A DNA stretch of 64,000 nt from Azospirillum sp. (GCA_016124535.1 WGNK01000003.1:226001-290000), one strand, 5' to 3'; counted from the first letter of the stretch, positions 1 to 10,454 are shown. Numbers and translations: made by a program. The notes: generated by a model from the letters alone, not told the origin.

Positions 1-596
1 CGGCCGATCCCGGCCTCGTCCAGGGCCGCCAGCAGCATCGGAGTGAAGTGGAGCCCGGCGGTCGGGGCGGCGACAGCACCGTCGCGCGCGGCATAGATGG
101 TCTGGTAATCCACCTGATCGGTCGGCTCGGGGCCGTGGGGGCGGGGGATATAGGGCGGCAGCGGCATCACGCCGTGCTGGCGCAGCGCGGCGATCAGCTC
201 AGCGCCGCCCAGCGGAAAGCCCAGTTCGACCTCGCCGCCGTCATATTTCGCGAGTACCGCGGCGGAAAACCCTGCGGCAAAATCGAGGGTATCGCCGGGA
301 TGCAGGCGCTTGGCCGGGCGGGCGAAGGCGCGCCAGCGTCCGGCAGTCTCCTGCTTGTGCAGGGTGACCTCGACCTTGGCCGCACCGCGCCGCCCGAACA
401 GCCGGGCCGGGATCACCCGGGTGTCGTTGAACACCAGGAGATCGCCTCGGCGCAGCAGGTAAGGCAGGTCGCGAAAACGGCGGTCGCAAAGGCCGGCGGC
501 ACCGACCGTGAGCAGCCGGGCGGCGTCACGCGGTCGCGCCGGATACCGTGCGATCCGCTCGGGCGGCAGGTCGAAATCGAACGCGGCGGTGTCCAT
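1..596 (-). CDS. queA: tRNA preQ1(34) S-adenosylmethionine ribosyltransferase-isomerase QueA (partial, 3' end outside window)
   Basis: QueA transfers and isomerises the ribosyl group of SAM onto preQ1 in tRNA to make epoxyqueuosine, in the cytoplasm. The visible 198 codons begin MDTAAFDFDLP and show the family motifs FNDTRVIPARLFG and, near the edge, APTAGLHFTP. The start is the ATG at 594-596, where homology begins. The reading frame is open at base 1, so roughly the C-terminal 40% of a normal ~345-residue QueA lies outside the window. It is the last gene of a minus-strand series, 37 bases behind the FAD oxidase, so co-transcription with that gene and tsaC is likely. Two of the three genes then concern tRNA modification. 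Confidence 0.93.
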   Translation of the reverse strand, partial: MDTAAFDFDLPPERIARYPARPRDAARLLTVGAAGLCDRRFRDLPYLLRRGDLLVFNDTRVIPARLFGRRGAAKVEVTLHKQETAGRWRAFARPAKRLHPGDTLDFAAGFSAAVLAKYDGGEVELGFPLGGAELIAALRQHGVMPLPPYIPRPHGPEPTDQVDYQTIYAARDGAVAAPTAGLHFTPMLLAALDEAGIG

Positions 597-633
597 GGCA
601 CAAAATCGTTGCGGCGTTCCGCCGGGGGTGCCG

Positions 634-2046
634 CTACGGCAGCAGCTTGCCGGGATTCATCAGGCCTTCGGGGTCAAACGCGCGTTTGATCCGGTGCATC
701 AGCTCGATTTCCAGCGGGCTCTTCATGCGCTGGAGCTCCTGGCGCTTGATCCGGCCGATTCCGTGTTCGGCGCTGATCGAACCGTCGAGCGCCAGCACGA
801 TATCGTTGACCGCGGTCTGGATTTCGTCCCAGCGCGCCATGAAACCGGCGGTGTCGGCGCCTTCCGGCTGGTTCATGTTGAAATGGATGTTGCCGTCGCC
901 GACATGGCCGAACGCGATTACCCGTACGCCGGGGATCAGCGCTTCGACCGCCGCGGTGGCACGGGTGATGAATTCGGCAACCTTCGACACCGGGACCGCG
1001 ATGTCGTTCTTGAGCGACCCGCCCTCGTGTTTCTGGGCCTCGACGATCGCCTCGCGGATCAGCCAGAACGCACTCGCCTGGGCCTGGCTGGCCGCGATCA
1101 CCGCATCGAGCACCAGACCTTGCTCCATCGCCTCGCCCAGCGCGGTTTCGAAGGTTTCGCGGAACTGGTCGTTCACCGTGCCGGCGGCGACTTCGGTCAG
1201 GACGTACCAGTCGTGACGATCCGCCAGCGGGTCGATCACGCCCTCGACATGGGCCAGGGCGAAATCCAGGCCCAGCCGCGGAATCAGCTCGAACACCGCG
1301 ACCCCGTCGCCGGTCGCCGCGCGCAGAGCCGCCAGCAGGGCAATCGCGGCGCTGGGGTCGGCGACCGCGAGGAAGGCGCTCTCGACCTGGCGCGGTTTGG
1401 GGAACAGCTTTACCACCGCGGCGGTGATCACGCCGAGGGTGCCTTCCGAGCCGATCAGCAGCTGTTTCAGGTCATAGCCGGTATTGTCCTTCCGCAGACG
1501 GCGCAGCCCGTTCCACACCCGGCCATCGGGCAGCACCGCCTCGATCCCGAGCACCAGGTCGCGGGTATTGCCGTAGCGCACGGTCAGCATGCCGCCGGCA
1601 TTGCTGGCGATCGCCCCACCGATCTGGGCGGTGCCGTCGGCGCCGAAGGCCAGCGGGAAGCGGCGGTCGGCGGCATCGGCGGCGTCTTGCAAGGTGGCGA
1701 GGATGCAGCCGGCGTCAACGGTCATGGTGTAGTTGAGCGGGTCCAGATCGCGGATGCGGTTCATCCGCGACAGGCACAGTACGACCTCGGTGCCGTGCTC
1801 GAACGGGATCGAGCCGCCGACCAGGCTGGTATTGCCGCCCTGGGGCACCACCGCGAGCCCGGCTTCGGCACAGATGCCGACCACCGCCGCGACCTCGGCG
1901 GTCGAACTCGGGCGCACCACCAGCGGTGCTGCGCCGCGGAAGCGGCCCCGCCATTCGGTCAGGTAGGGCGCCATTTCGGTCGGCTCGGCGATCCAGCCTT
2001 TCGGCCCGACCGCATCGCGCAGGCGCTGCAGGGCGGCTTCGGACAT
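634..2046 (-). CDS. FAD-linked oxidase of the GlcD / D-2-hydroxyacid dehydrogenase type
   Basis: A 470-residue flavoprotein of the family holding GlcD, D-lactate dehydrogenase and D-2-hydroxyglutarate dehydrogenase. The N-terminal FAD-binding domain has the pyrophosphate-loop motif QGGNTSLVGGS (about residues 69-79), preceded by the VRPSSTAEVAAVV strand-helix. The C-terminal FAD-oxidase domain has GHVGDGNIHFN, and SAEHGIGRIKR close to the end. Length and motifs are complete, so it is probably active on an (R)-2-hydroxyacid. Which one cannot be read from sequence; D-2-hydroxyglutarate or D-lactate are the likeliest. It sits 31 bases after tsaC and 37 bases before queA on the same strand. No glcE or glcF partner is adjacent, which favours a single-subunit enzyme. 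Confidence 0.88.
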   Translation of the reverse strand: MSEAALQRLRDAVGPKGWIAEPTEMAPYLTEWRGRFRGAAPLVVRPSSTAEVAAVVGICAEAGLAVVPQGGNTSLVGGSIPFEHGTEVVLCLSRMNRIRDLDPLNYTMTVDAGCILATLQDAADAADRRFPLAFGADGTAQIGGAIASNAGGMLTVRYGNTRDLVLGIEAVLPDGRVWNGLRRLRKDNTGYDLKQLLIGSEGTLGVITAAVVKLFPKPRQVESAFLAVADPSAAIALLAALRAATGDGVAVFELIPRLGLDFALAHVEGVIDPLADRHDWYVLTEVAAGTVNDQFRETFETALGEAMEQGLVLDAVIAASQAQASAFWLIREAIVEAQKHEGGSLKNDIAVPVSKVAEFITRATAAVEALIPGVRVIAFGHVGDGNIHFNMNQPEGADTAGFMARWDEIQTAVNDIVLALDGSISAEHGIGRIKRQELQRMKSPLEIELMHRIKRAFDPEGLMNPGKLLP

Positions 2047-2077
2047 CGGCGGAACTCCAGGGCCTCAGGGGGCGGTC

Positions 2078-3043
2078 TCAGGGGGCGGTCGCGGCGCGGC
2101 GCAGGCGGTCATTGATGGCGATGCCGATGCCTTGGGCGGGGATCGTCATCACCGCGATGCTGGCATGGCCCGGCTTGTCGAGACCGCGCAGCATCGCGAA
2201 CAGGTTGTTCGCCGCCTCGTAAAGGTCGCCTTGCGGGCTCAGATTGACCCGCGCGACCCCGCCGCGGATCAATCCGTCGGGGCCGAATGCCAGCAGGGCT
2301 TCGTCGGAGCCGACCGAGGTCGCATTCAGGCGGACCGGGATCGAGGGCGCATAGTGCCGGCTGAGCTGGCCCGGCGACTGCGGGCGCTCGGGGTCGCGAT
2401 CGGGAACTTCGACCGGGCCGGCGACTGATTCGATCTCGCCGACGCTGACCGAACCGGGGCGAAGCAGCACCAGCCTGTCCCGGCTGGCATCGAGCACCGT
2501 CGACTCGATCCCGATCGGGCAGCGGCCGCCGGCCAGGATCATCGCGACCCGCTCGCCCAGGCTTTCCCCGACATGCATCGGTGCGGTCGGGCTGACCCCG
2601 CCCGAGCGGTTGGCGCTGGCGGCGGCGATCGGCCGCCCGACCGCCTTCAGAAGCGCACGGGCGACCGGGTGGCCGGGGACCCGGACGCCGACCGTCTCCA
2701 GCCCGGCACTGACCAGCGAGGACAGCGGCGACCCCGGCAGCCGGGGCACGACCAAGGTCAGCGGTCCGGCCCAGAACGCCGAAGCGAGCAGGGTCGCGCG
2801 CGCGTCGAAACTGGCGACCTCGGCAGCGGCGGCGGCATCGGCGACATGGACGATCAGCGGGTTGAACTCGGGCCGGCCCTTGGCGGCGAACAGCGCGCTG
2901 ATGGCGTGATCGCTGGTGGCGTCGGCACCGAGGCCATAGACGGTCTCGGTCGGGAAGGCGACCAGGTCACCGGCGCGCAAAAGATCGCAGGCGCGGGCGA
3001 CGGCGGCGCTCGAGGGCGGCTGAATGTCGGGTCGGGGCATCAT
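2078..3043 (-). CDS. tsaC: L-threonylcarbamoyladenylate synthase, Sua5 type
   Basis: Makes threonylcarbamoyl-AMP from threonine, bicarbonate and ATP, the first step of t6A37 modification of ANN-decoding tRNAs. The 321 residues exceed the ~190 of short TsaC. They comprise a YrdC domain with FPTETVYGLGADA (about residues 33-45) and, after the linker motif SPGQLSRHYAPSIPV, the C-terminal Sua5 domain, so this is the long Sua5 form. Three start codons lie in a row (GTG 3046, ATG 3043, ATG 3040); ATG 3043 is best spaced from the AAAGG upstream. First gene of the tsaC-oxidase-queA series and divergent from the ParA gene. Confidence 0.93.
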   Translation of the reverse strand: MMPRPDIQPPSSAAVARACDLLRAGDLVAFPTETVYGLGADATSDHAISALFAAKGRPEFNPLIVHVADAAAAAEVASFDARATLLASAFWAGPLTLVVPRLPGSPLSSLVSAGLETVGVRVPGHPVARALLKAVGRPIAAASANRSGGVSPTAPMHVGESLGERVAMILAGGRCPIGIESTVLDASRDRLVLLRPGSVSVGEIESVAGPVEVPDRDPERPQSPGQLSRHYAPSIPVRLNATSVGSDEALLAFGPDGLIRGGVARVNLSPQGDLYEAANNLFAMLRGLDKPGHASIAVMTIPAQGIGIAINDRLRRAATAP

Positions 3044-3205
3044 CACGAGCCTTTCTGACCGAACCCGCGGCGGCTGTCAAACCGCAACATGTTCCATCGC
3101 AGCGGTGGCGCCTTGCGCCGCCGCCTGGCTTAGATTATGACCAACCCAGTACAGATATAGCGGTCGACTTCGGCAGATACCAACTATTAATTGATGGCGG
3201 TGGCG

Positions 3206-3853
3206 ATGGCGGGCAAGATCATCACGATTGCACAGCAAAAGGGCGGCGCCGGCAAGACGACGCTGGCGGCCCATCTCGCGGTGACCTGGGCGCGCGCCGG
3301 GCGGCGGGTTGCCGCGATCGATATCGACCCCCAGGGCAGCCTGACCCGCTGGTTCGAGACGCGGACCAAGGCGCTCGAAGGCCGGCCGGGCCTGGGCCTG
3401 ATCCAGATTACCGGCTGGCGAACCCAACGCGAGGTCGAACGCCTGGCGCGGGAAAACGAGATGGTGATTATCGACAGCCCGCCCCACGCCGAGACCGAGG
3501 CGCGGATTGCGGTTCGGGCGGCCTCGCTGGTGGTGGTGCCGGTGCAGCCAAGCCCGATGGATCTGTGGGCGACCCAGCCGACGCTGGACCTCGCCCGCCA
3601 GGAAAAGGTCCGCCTGTTGCTGGTGCTGAACCGGGTGCCGCCGCGGGCCAAGGTCGCGGAGACCATTATCAGCATGGTCAGCGCCATGTGCGCGCCACCT
3701 GAAGTCGATCTCGCCGCGGCCCGGATCGGCAACCGCAACGCTTTTTCCGGCGCTCTGTTCGAAGGCCGCGCCGTCACCGAGTCGGCGCGAAAGACCGCGG
3801 CGTCGGAGGAAATCGAGGCCCTCGCCACGGAAATCCAGCTGCGGCTTGGCTGA
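3206..3853 (+). CDS. orphan ParA-family ATPase
   Basis: A 215-residue member of the ParA/MinD P-loop ATPases that position DNA or protein cargo. The deviant Walker A motif KGGAGKTT follows directly on the start, Walker A' is IDIDPQGS, and Walker B is VIIDSPPH. There is no N-terminal DNA-binding extension, so it is a short (type Ib-like) ParA. No parB, chemotaxis or carboxysome gene is adjacent, so the cargo is unknown. ATG 3206 is chosen because ParA proteins normally start two to five residues before the first strand; ATG 3194 would add four residues. No clear ribosome binding site precedes either. Confidence 0.8.
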   Translation: MAGKIITIAQQKGGAGKTTLAAHLAVTWARAGRRVAAIDIDPQGSLTRWFETRTKALEGRPGLGLIQITGWRTQREVERLARENEMVIIDSPPHAETEARIAVRAASLVVVPVQPSPMDLWATQPTLDLARQEKVRLLLVLNRVPPRAKVAETIISMVSAMCAPPEVDLAAARIGNRNAFSGALFEGRAVTESARKTAASEEIEALATEIQLRLG

Positions 3854-3977
3854 CCCAAGGCTCTGGCTTGGTCACCGGCGGGGACCCGGCATGGCTGGGT
3901 CGGCAACTGCGAACTGGTTGCGGCCGGCGTTCAGCGTAATGTCGCCGGTCCCCGCCAATGCCAGGTCCGACGCCGCC

Positions 3978-4961
3978 ATGTCCGTTTTTCCCGCAGCCCT
4001 CCACGCAAGTCACTATCGGACGCGGTTTGGCGGCATGCCGGCGCCGGTCCGGGGCGCCTTCTGGATGGTTTTGGCGGCGCTGCTGTTCTCGCTGATGAAC
4101 GGGGTAATCCGCCATGCCTCGACCGAGCTGCACCCGTTCGAAGTGGTGTTCTTCCGCAATCTGTTCAGCCTGGCGGTGATGCTGCCCCTGGTCTTGAGCC
4201 GGGCCAGCCTGACCACCAGCCGCTGGCGTCTCTACTTTACCCGCGCCCTGACCGGATTGGCCGCCATGCTGACCTGGTTCTACAGCCTGTCGGTAATGCC
4301 GATGGCAGAGGCTATGGCGCTCTATTTCACGGCCCCCCTGTTCGCCACCATGGGGGCCGCCCTGGTGCTCGGCGAAACCGTGCGTGCCCGCCGGTGGACC
4401 GCGATCGCGATCGGTTTCGCCGGCGTATTGATCATCGTCCGTCCGGGGGCATCGACGCTGTCGTGGGGTGCCGTGGCGGTCCTGGCTTCGGCGGTCTTCA
4501 CCGCGATCTCGATGCTGCAGATCAAGGCCCTGGCGCGGACCGAGGGTTCTCTGGCGATGACCGCATATATGGTGATCTACCTGACGCCGATGTCGCTGCC
4601 ACCGGCCCTGGCGGTGTGGACGACGCCGAGCTGGTCGATGCTCGGCTGGCTGGTCGTGCTCGGTACCGTGATCTCCTTCGCCCATCTGGCATTTTCCCAG
4701 GCGTTCCACCTGGCCGATGCCTCGGCGATGATTCCGTTCGACTATGCCAAATTGCCGCTGACCGCCTTGGTCGGCTGGATATTTTTCGGTGAGACGGTCG
4801 ATCGCTGGACCTGGCTGGGTGCCGGCGTCATTGCCGGATCAACCCTCTATATCGCCCACCGCGAAGCTGTGGTGGCCAGGCGCGCGCGCAATGCGCTCGG
4901 GACGCCCGGCGGCGGCCCCGCCGCCGAACCGTTAACCGCCCGGGACCCTACCACAGTCTGA
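3978..4961 (+). CDS. EamA/DMT-family membrane transporter
   Basis: About 327 residues with roughly ten hydrophobic helices in two homologous halves, the hallmark of EamA drug/metabolite exporters. The first EamA repeat starts at GAFWMVLAALLFSLMNG and the second at about residue 165. The segment FYSLSVMPMAEAMALYFTAPLF is typical of the S-adenosylmethionine-uptake/YdcZ-like branch, but the substrate cannot be inferred. Homology begins near ATG 4035; ATG 3978 is given as the longer plausible start, and the true one lies between them. The upstream ParA gene ends 124 bases earlier. Confidence 0.82.
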   Translation: MSVFPAALHASHYRTRFGGMPAPVRGAFWMVLAALLFSLMNGVIRHASTELHPFEVVFFRNLFSLAVMLPLVLSRASLTTSRWRLYFTRALTGLAAMLTWFYSLSVMPMAEAMALYFTAPLFATMGAALVLGETVRARRWTAIAIGFAGVLIIVRPGASTLSWGAVAVLASAVFTAISMLQIKALARTEGSLAMTAYMVIYLTPMSLPPALAVWTTPSWSMLGWLVVLGTVISFAHLAFSQAFHLADASAMIPFDYAKLPLTALVGWIFFGETVDRWTWLGAGVIAGSTLYIAHREAVVARRARNALGTPGGGPAAEPLTARDPTTV

Positions 4962-5238
4962 CCCTACGGTTTGTTATAGAGCCCATGGGCGGCCCAGGCA
5001 GCGAGAGCGCCCGAAGTGATAATCCAGGTCCGGCTTGGCGGCGGCGGTCGCGGAAGGGCGCCGTCAGGGCTGCGACGCGGATCAAGACGAAGATGGCACA
5101 ACTTCTAAGGTCCGACATCGCGGGTGCGAAACGGCCGGAATGATCAAAGCCAGAGACGGAGGCAACGCAACCTGTCAAGCTTGATGGGTTGCCGTAGCCC
5201 CGCTGAAACGAACCAGGACCATAAAGGGACTCCATAGC
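4962..5238 (+). other. non-coding stretch leading to a strong terminator; candidate small RNA or 3' UTR
   Basis: No convincing coding frame on either strand for about 280 bases. It holds a TATAGA hexamer at 4975-4980 without a good -35 box. An imperfect hairpin spans 5167-5192, with arms GCAACC and GGTTGC enclosing a TCAAGCTTGA palindrome. The stretch runs straight into the terminator at 5239-5272. It matches none of SRP RNA, tmRNA, RNase P RNA or 6S RNA that I can recognise. Confidence 0.35.
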
Positions 5239-5275
5239 GAAACCCGGCGGTCGCCGACCGCCGGGTTTCTTTATT
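5239..5275 (+). terminator. very strong intrinsic terminator
   Basis: Perfect hairpin with 14-base arms beginning GAAACCCGGCGGTC and a three-base GCC loop, followed by TTTATT. The arms are A/T at the base, so it can also act on the minus strand. It lies 277 bases after the EamA transporter, too far for a simple terminator of that gene unless there is a long 3' UTR or a separate RNA. Confidence 0.85.
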
Positions 5276-5350
5276 ACAGATTTCGGTATCTGAAGAATTG
5301 TGGTGTTTTATCGGCCGGGCTCCGGGCAGTTGGTGCGCTGGGCGTCCGCC

Positions 5351-5561
5351 CTAGCGCAACCACACCGCCCAGATGACAACCGCCCCGGCCAGGGCAATAC
5401 CCAACCGGACCAGCCGCAACAGCCGGCGACGCCACGGTTCGGGATTGTCGTTGGCGGGGTCGGGCAACCGGGCGCGCGGGCCCCACGGCGGTAGGATCGT
5501 CGGCCCGAACCAGGGAGAAACCCCGAAGGTCCCTCCCTGGCCTGGCAGGTGGGTCGGCAGA

Positions 5562-5569
<8 letters not shown>
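5351..5569 (-). CDS. small single-span membrane protein coupled to gltA
   Basis: A 72-residue protein starting at GTG 5569, which overlaps the gltA stop (GTGGCTAG), an arrangement that suggests translational coupling. The N-terminal ~50 residues are Pro/Gly-rich and include [13 protein letters not shown], a style common in small alphaproteobacterial proteins. The C-terminus is one hydrophobic helix ([14 protein letters not shown]) with an arginine-rich inner flank. I do not recognise the family and infer no function. It could be a chance frame, but hydrophobicity, basic flank and coupling favour a real gene. Confidence 0.5.
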
Positions 5570-6899
<1,330 letters not shown>

Positions 6900-7026
6900 A
6901 AGGGGACGTCCTCTCGCATGCGGGAAAGGGTGCAGAATACCGAAGTGAAGATAATACCTGATGGTGCGGTGCGCAACGAAGCCGGAAACCTTGACAGGTG
7001 CCAAAAAAGCACGCTCGGCGATGCCG

Positions 7027-8421
7027 TCAAGCCTCGTCGATACGGCTCAATGAGTTCTCCCGGCCGAGCAGAGCTGCGACCTCGAAGATCGGCGGCGATA
7101 CGGCGGATCCGGTCAATGCCGCGCGCAACGGCTGGGCAACCGCGCCCAGCTTGGCGCCCCGTGCCTCGGCGACGGCTCGCGCCGCGGCTTCGACCGACGC
7201 CGCGTCCCACGCCGTCAGGGTGACAAGCACAGAACGAAGCTCCGTGAGCATAGTACGGCCGTCGCCCTGGAGCAAGGCCGCCGCCTTGTCGGTCCGCATC
7301 AGCGGGCGGTCGGCAACATAGAACCGGGCACTGTCGGCGAGTTCGACCAGGGTTTTCGCCCGTGCCTTCAGCCCCGCCATGGCGCTTTCGAGCAAGCGAC
7401 GCTGCGACTCGCCGAGCGGCCGGCCGGTCGCCGCCTCCAACCGCGGCGCGATCAGCCCGACCAGGCGGGCATCATCGGCCTGGCGCAGATAGTGGCCGTT
7501 GAGGCTGTTCAGCTTGTCGAAGTCGAAGCGCGCCGGCGCGCGGCCGATCGCCGCCAGCGAAAACCATTCGATCGCCTGTTCGGTCGAGATGATCTCGTCG
7601 TCGCCATGACCCCATCCCAGCCGGAGCAGATAGTTGCGCATCGCCTCGGGCAGATAGCCCAGATCGCGGTAGGCCTCGACGCCGAGCGCGCCGTGGCGCT
7701 TCGACAGCTTGGCGCCATCGGGCCCGTGGATCAGCGAAATATGCGCAAAGTCGGGCAATGGCCAGTCCATGGCGTGGTAGAGCTGAACCTGGCGAAAGGT
7801 GTTGGTCAGGTGGTCGTCGCCGCGGATCACACTGGTAATGCCCATGTCGTGGTCGTCGACCACGACCGAGAGCATGTAGGTCGGGGTGCCGTCGGCTCGC
7901 AGCAACACCATGTCGTCGAGCTGGTCGTTCTGAACCCGGACTTCCCCCTGAACCTGGTCCTGGACCACGGTCTCGCCGTCGCGCGGCGCCTTCAGACGCA
8001 CCACCGGCGCGACTCCCGCCGGGGCCTGTGCGGGGGCCTGGTCGCGCCAGCGACCATCATAGCGCATCGGTTGGCCGGCTTTTTTCTGCGCCTCGCGCAA
8101 TGCCGCGAGTTCTTCCGGGGTGGCGTAGCAGTGATAGGCCTTGCCGGCGGCCAGCAGCGCATGGGCGACTTCGGCATGGCGGTCCCGCCGCTCGAACTGG
8201 GAAATCGCCTCGCCGTCCCAGGTCAGGCCAAGCCAGGTGAGACCGTCGAGGATGGCGGCAACCGCCGCCGGGTTCGAGCGGGCGCGGTCGGTGTCCTCGA
8301 TACGCAAATGGAAGCGGCCGCCGTGGTGCCGGGTGAACAACCAGTTGAACAAGGCGGTGCGGGCACCGCCGATATGCAGGTATCCGGTCGGTGACGGGGC
8401 GAAGCGGGTGACGACGGTCAT
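7027..8421 (-). CDS. gltX: glutamyl-tRNA synthetase
   Basis: Class I aminoacyl-tRNA synthetase charging tRNA-Glu, and in many alphaproteobacteria also tRNA-Gln. The 464 residues carry the HIGH-type motif [14 protein letters not shown] at the start and the KMSKS-type motif KLSKRHG near residue 240, followed by the C-terminal anticodon-binding helical domain. Length is normal. It lies upstream of gltA on the same strand and is divergent from the PAS kinase at 8802, sharing a ~380-base intergenic region. Many alphaproteobacteria have two GltX copies; whether this one discriminates between tRNAs is not readable here. Confidence 0.96.
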   Translation of the reverse strand: MTVVTRFAPSPTGYLHIGGARTALFNWLFTRHHGGRFHLRIEDTDRARSNPAAVAAILDGLTWLGLTWDGEAISQFERRDRHAEVAHALLAAGKAYHCYATPEELAALREAQKKAGQPMRYDGRWRDQAPAQAPAGVAPVVRLKAPRDGETVVQDQVQGEVRVQNDQLDDMVLLRADGTPTYMLSVVVDDHDMGITSVIRGDDHLTNTFRQVQLYHAMDWPLPDFAHISLIHGPDGAKLSKRHGALGVEAYRDLGYLPEAMRNYLLRLGWGHGDDEIISTEQAIEWFSLAAIGRAPARFDFDKLNSLNGHYLRQADDARLVGLIAPRLEAATGRPLGESQRRLLESAMAGLKARAKTLVELADSARFYVADRPLMRTDKAAALLQGDGRTMLTELRSVLVTLTAWDAASVEAAARAVAEARGAKLGAVAQPLRAALTGSAVSPPIFEVAALLGRENSLSRIDEA

Positions 8422-8801
8422 GGAGACTCTGCTGCGGCGAATACGGGCTCGAGACCCGGCACCGGCCCGACGCGGTGATAGCCGACCGCGGGAAAGCCGA
8501 AACCGGAATGGCGCCCAAGCTTAGCACAAGCGGGCGGCGGAACCTCATCCCCTTCAGGCCGGCAAATTGGTTACACCAGGCGGCTGGCTTGGCGCCTTGG
8601 TATTAATCCGTCTAAAGTCCGATAAATCCCGCCGATTGTATGATAATCTTCGCGGCGTGACACAGAGTCACGCCGCCCCTCAAGGGCGGCCACGGGGATT
8701 GCGGTGGCCGGAAGCGGGCCCCGCGGGTCGTCGCCGACCGACCGACCCCAGCTGGCGGCCCTTAGCGACGGGTTTCCGGGCGACCGTAGGGAAGGGACGT
8801 C
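8422..8801. other. divergent intergenic region between gltX and the PAS kinase
   Basis: No gene found. On the plus strand TATGATAAT (about 8638-8647) could be a -10 element for the kinase. The region also holds the inverted repeats described at 8652-8690. The rest shows nothing I can name. Confidence 0.5.
8652..8690 (+). promoter_or_regulatory. two overlapping, mutually exclusive hairpins or an operator
   Basis: Arms GCGGCGTGAC (8652-8661) and GTCACGCCGC (8667-8676) are a perfect 10-base inverted repeat around ACAGA. Bases 8672-8678 (GCCGCCC) can pair instead with GGGCGGC (8684-8690) around CTCAA. The two helices share GCCGC, so RNA could form only one at a time. As DNA, the first repeat is a good dimeric operator, about 126 bases before the kinase start. 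Which reading is right cannot be told from sequence. Confidence 0.5.
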
Positions 8802-10310
8802 ATGCACGTCTTAATCGCCGACGACAGTTCCGAACACAGCGCTGCCCTGCTGAGCGCGCTGTCCCGCTGGTTCGGGCCCTCGACCGCTGGAACCGCATTG
8901 GACGCCGACGGATTCGCCGCGGCGCTGGAGCAGGGCGGCTATGACCTGGCGATAACGGTGTCGTCAATTCACTGGGCGGACACCACGGCGTGCGGCGAGG
9001 CAGTGCGGGCCCGGTTTCCCGGGCTGCCGATTGTCATGATTGTGGCAGCCCCGGCGATCCCGGTCGGCGGGGCGAGCGCCGGTTTCGACGGGCTGGCCGT
9101 CGACCCGCAGGCCCGGCAGGACTCGTTTCGCGACGCCGTCAGGGCCGCTCTGGACAAGGTCGAGCAACGCGCCACGGAGAACGAACAGCGGCTGCGCCTG
9201 GCCGCGGTCCTCAATACCGTTGCCGATGCCATCATCACGATCACCGAGACCGGGATAATCGAAAGTTTCAACCCGGCGGCCGAGCGGATTTTCGGCTACA
9301 CCGCCGCGGAGGCGATCGGGCGCAATATCTCGATCCTGATGCCGGCCCCCTTTGCCGCCGACCATGGGCGCTACCTGGCCGAGTACCGCCGGACCGGCAT
9401 CGGCCGGATCATCGGCATCGGCCGTGAACTGCCGGGTCAGCGGAAATCCGGCGAGATTTTTGCCCTGGAACTGGCGATTTCCGACACGCCCCTGCCGAAC
9501 GGCCGCTTGTTCACCGGAGTCTGCCGCGACATCAGCGAACGCAAGCGCACCGAAGGCGCCCTGGCTAAAGCCCTGGGCCAGGCGCTGCTCGCGGAGCGGG
9601 CCAAAGCCGATTTCCTCGCCACCATGAGCCATGAATTACGGACCCCGCTCAACGCCATCATGGGTTTCACCGAGGCCCTGCTGATGGAGGTGTTCGGGCC
9701 GGTGGAGAGCCCGCGGCAACGCACCTATCTGCACGATATCCACGCCAGTGCGACCAGACTGTTCGAAACCATCGGCAGCACGCTCGATTTCATCGAGGCC
9801 AACGACCACCTGCGCATCCTGGTCGAGAAAGAATTCGATCTGGGCGCTCTGATCCGCCGGGCCAGCGAGCGCCACCGTGCCGCCGCCGCCGCCGAACGCA
9901 AACGGCTGACCTTGGACATCGCCGAGGATTTGCCCCCCGTCCGCGCCGACGAGGGAGCACTGCGCCAAATCGTCGAAAACCTGCTCGACAACGCGTTCAA
10001 ATTCGCCCGGGCGGTCGGAAGCATCGCGCTGGCCGCCCGGCAACGGCCCGACAACGCCATTGAAATCCGGGTCAGCGACGACGGCATCGGCATGGCTCCC
10101 GCCGACCACGCGGTGGTAACCGCGCCGTTCGGGCAACTGGGCCGGCCCTATGCCCGGCGAACCCAGGGAATCGGTCTTGGTCTGCCGCTCTCCAAGAGCC
10201 TGATCGAATTGCATGGCGGCACTCTCACGCTGGACAGCACGTCCGGCGCCGGCACCACCGTGATCGTCACCATCCCGCCGTCCCGCGTCCTCGCCAGCCG
10301 CCGCGCCTAG
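8802..10310 (+). CDS. PAS sensor histidine kinase with FixL-like PAS and degenerate receiver
   Basis: A 502-residue cytoplasmic kinase with no membrane segment. Residues 1-118 resemble a receiver: DD at 7-8 is present, but the phospho-acceptor position (about 53) is Val, so it is probably not phosphorylated. Residues 130-248 are a PAS domain of FixL type: His188 and Arg208 fall at the positions of heme-ligand His200 and distal Arg220 of Bradyrhizobium FixL, with the same 20-residue spacing. HisKA has SHELRTP (His277) and the HATPase has an N-box near Asn393 with G boxes DDGIG and GIGLG. It lies 144 bases before a related hybrid kinase on the same strand. No separate response regulator is adjacent. 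Oxygen or redox sensing is an inference from the PAS residues. Confidence 0.88.
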   Translation: MHVLIADDSSEHSAALLSALSRWFGPSTAGTALDADGFAAALEQGGYDLAITVSSIHWADTTACGEAVRARFPGLPIVMIVAAPAIPVGGASAGFDGLAVDPQARQDSFRDAVRAALDKVEQRATENEQRLRLAAVLNTVADAIITITETGIIESFNPAAERIFGYTAAEAIGRNISILMPAPFAADHGRYLAEYRRTGIGRIIGIGRELPGQRKSGEIFALELAISDTPLPNGRLFTGVCRDISERKRTEGALAKALGQALLAERAKADFLATMSHELRTPLNAIMGFTEALLMEVFGPVESPRQRTYLHDIHASATRLFETIGSTLDFIEANDHLRILVEKEFDLGALIRRASERHRAAAAAERKRLTLDIAEDLPPVRADEGALRQIVENLLDNAFKFARAVGSIALAARQRPDNAIEIRVSDDGIGMAPADHAVVTAPFGQLGRPYARRTQGIGLGLPLSKSLIELHGGTLTLDSTSGAGTTVIVTIPPSRVLASRRA

Positions 10311-10337
10311 CCTTCCCGCACGTCCGGTTATCGCCCT

Positions 10338-10416
10338 GGGTGGAATTCACCCAATTTCTCTGGCGTTGACACGGCACCGCCGTACCTACACCATTGGTAC
10401 TAAGTCGAACCAATGG
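10338..10416 (+). promoter_or_regulatory. probable promoter with inverted repeats upstream of the hybrid kinase
   Basis: A TTGACA hexamer lies at 10366-10371 with only weak -10 candidates. It is flanked by two inverted repeats: GGGTG/CACCC (10338-10342 and 10348-10352) and ACCATTGGT/ACCAATGG (10390-10398 and 10409-10416). The second would overlap or follow the transcription start and could be an operator. Supported by pattern only. Confidence 0.4.
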
Positions 10417-10454
10417 CTCCAGCGTGTCGGGGCCGTCAGCGCGGGGCGGGCCGA

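Noticed and set aside
4948..5235. 95-codon minus-strand frame in the gap after the EamA transporter
   Set aside because: No ribosome binding site, low-complexity Arg/Pro/Gly composition, and it ends inside the transporter.
8652..8676. CRP/FNR-type site
   Set aside because: GTGA and TCAC are seven bases apart instead of six, and neither TGTGA/TCACA nor TTGAT/ATCAA halves are present.
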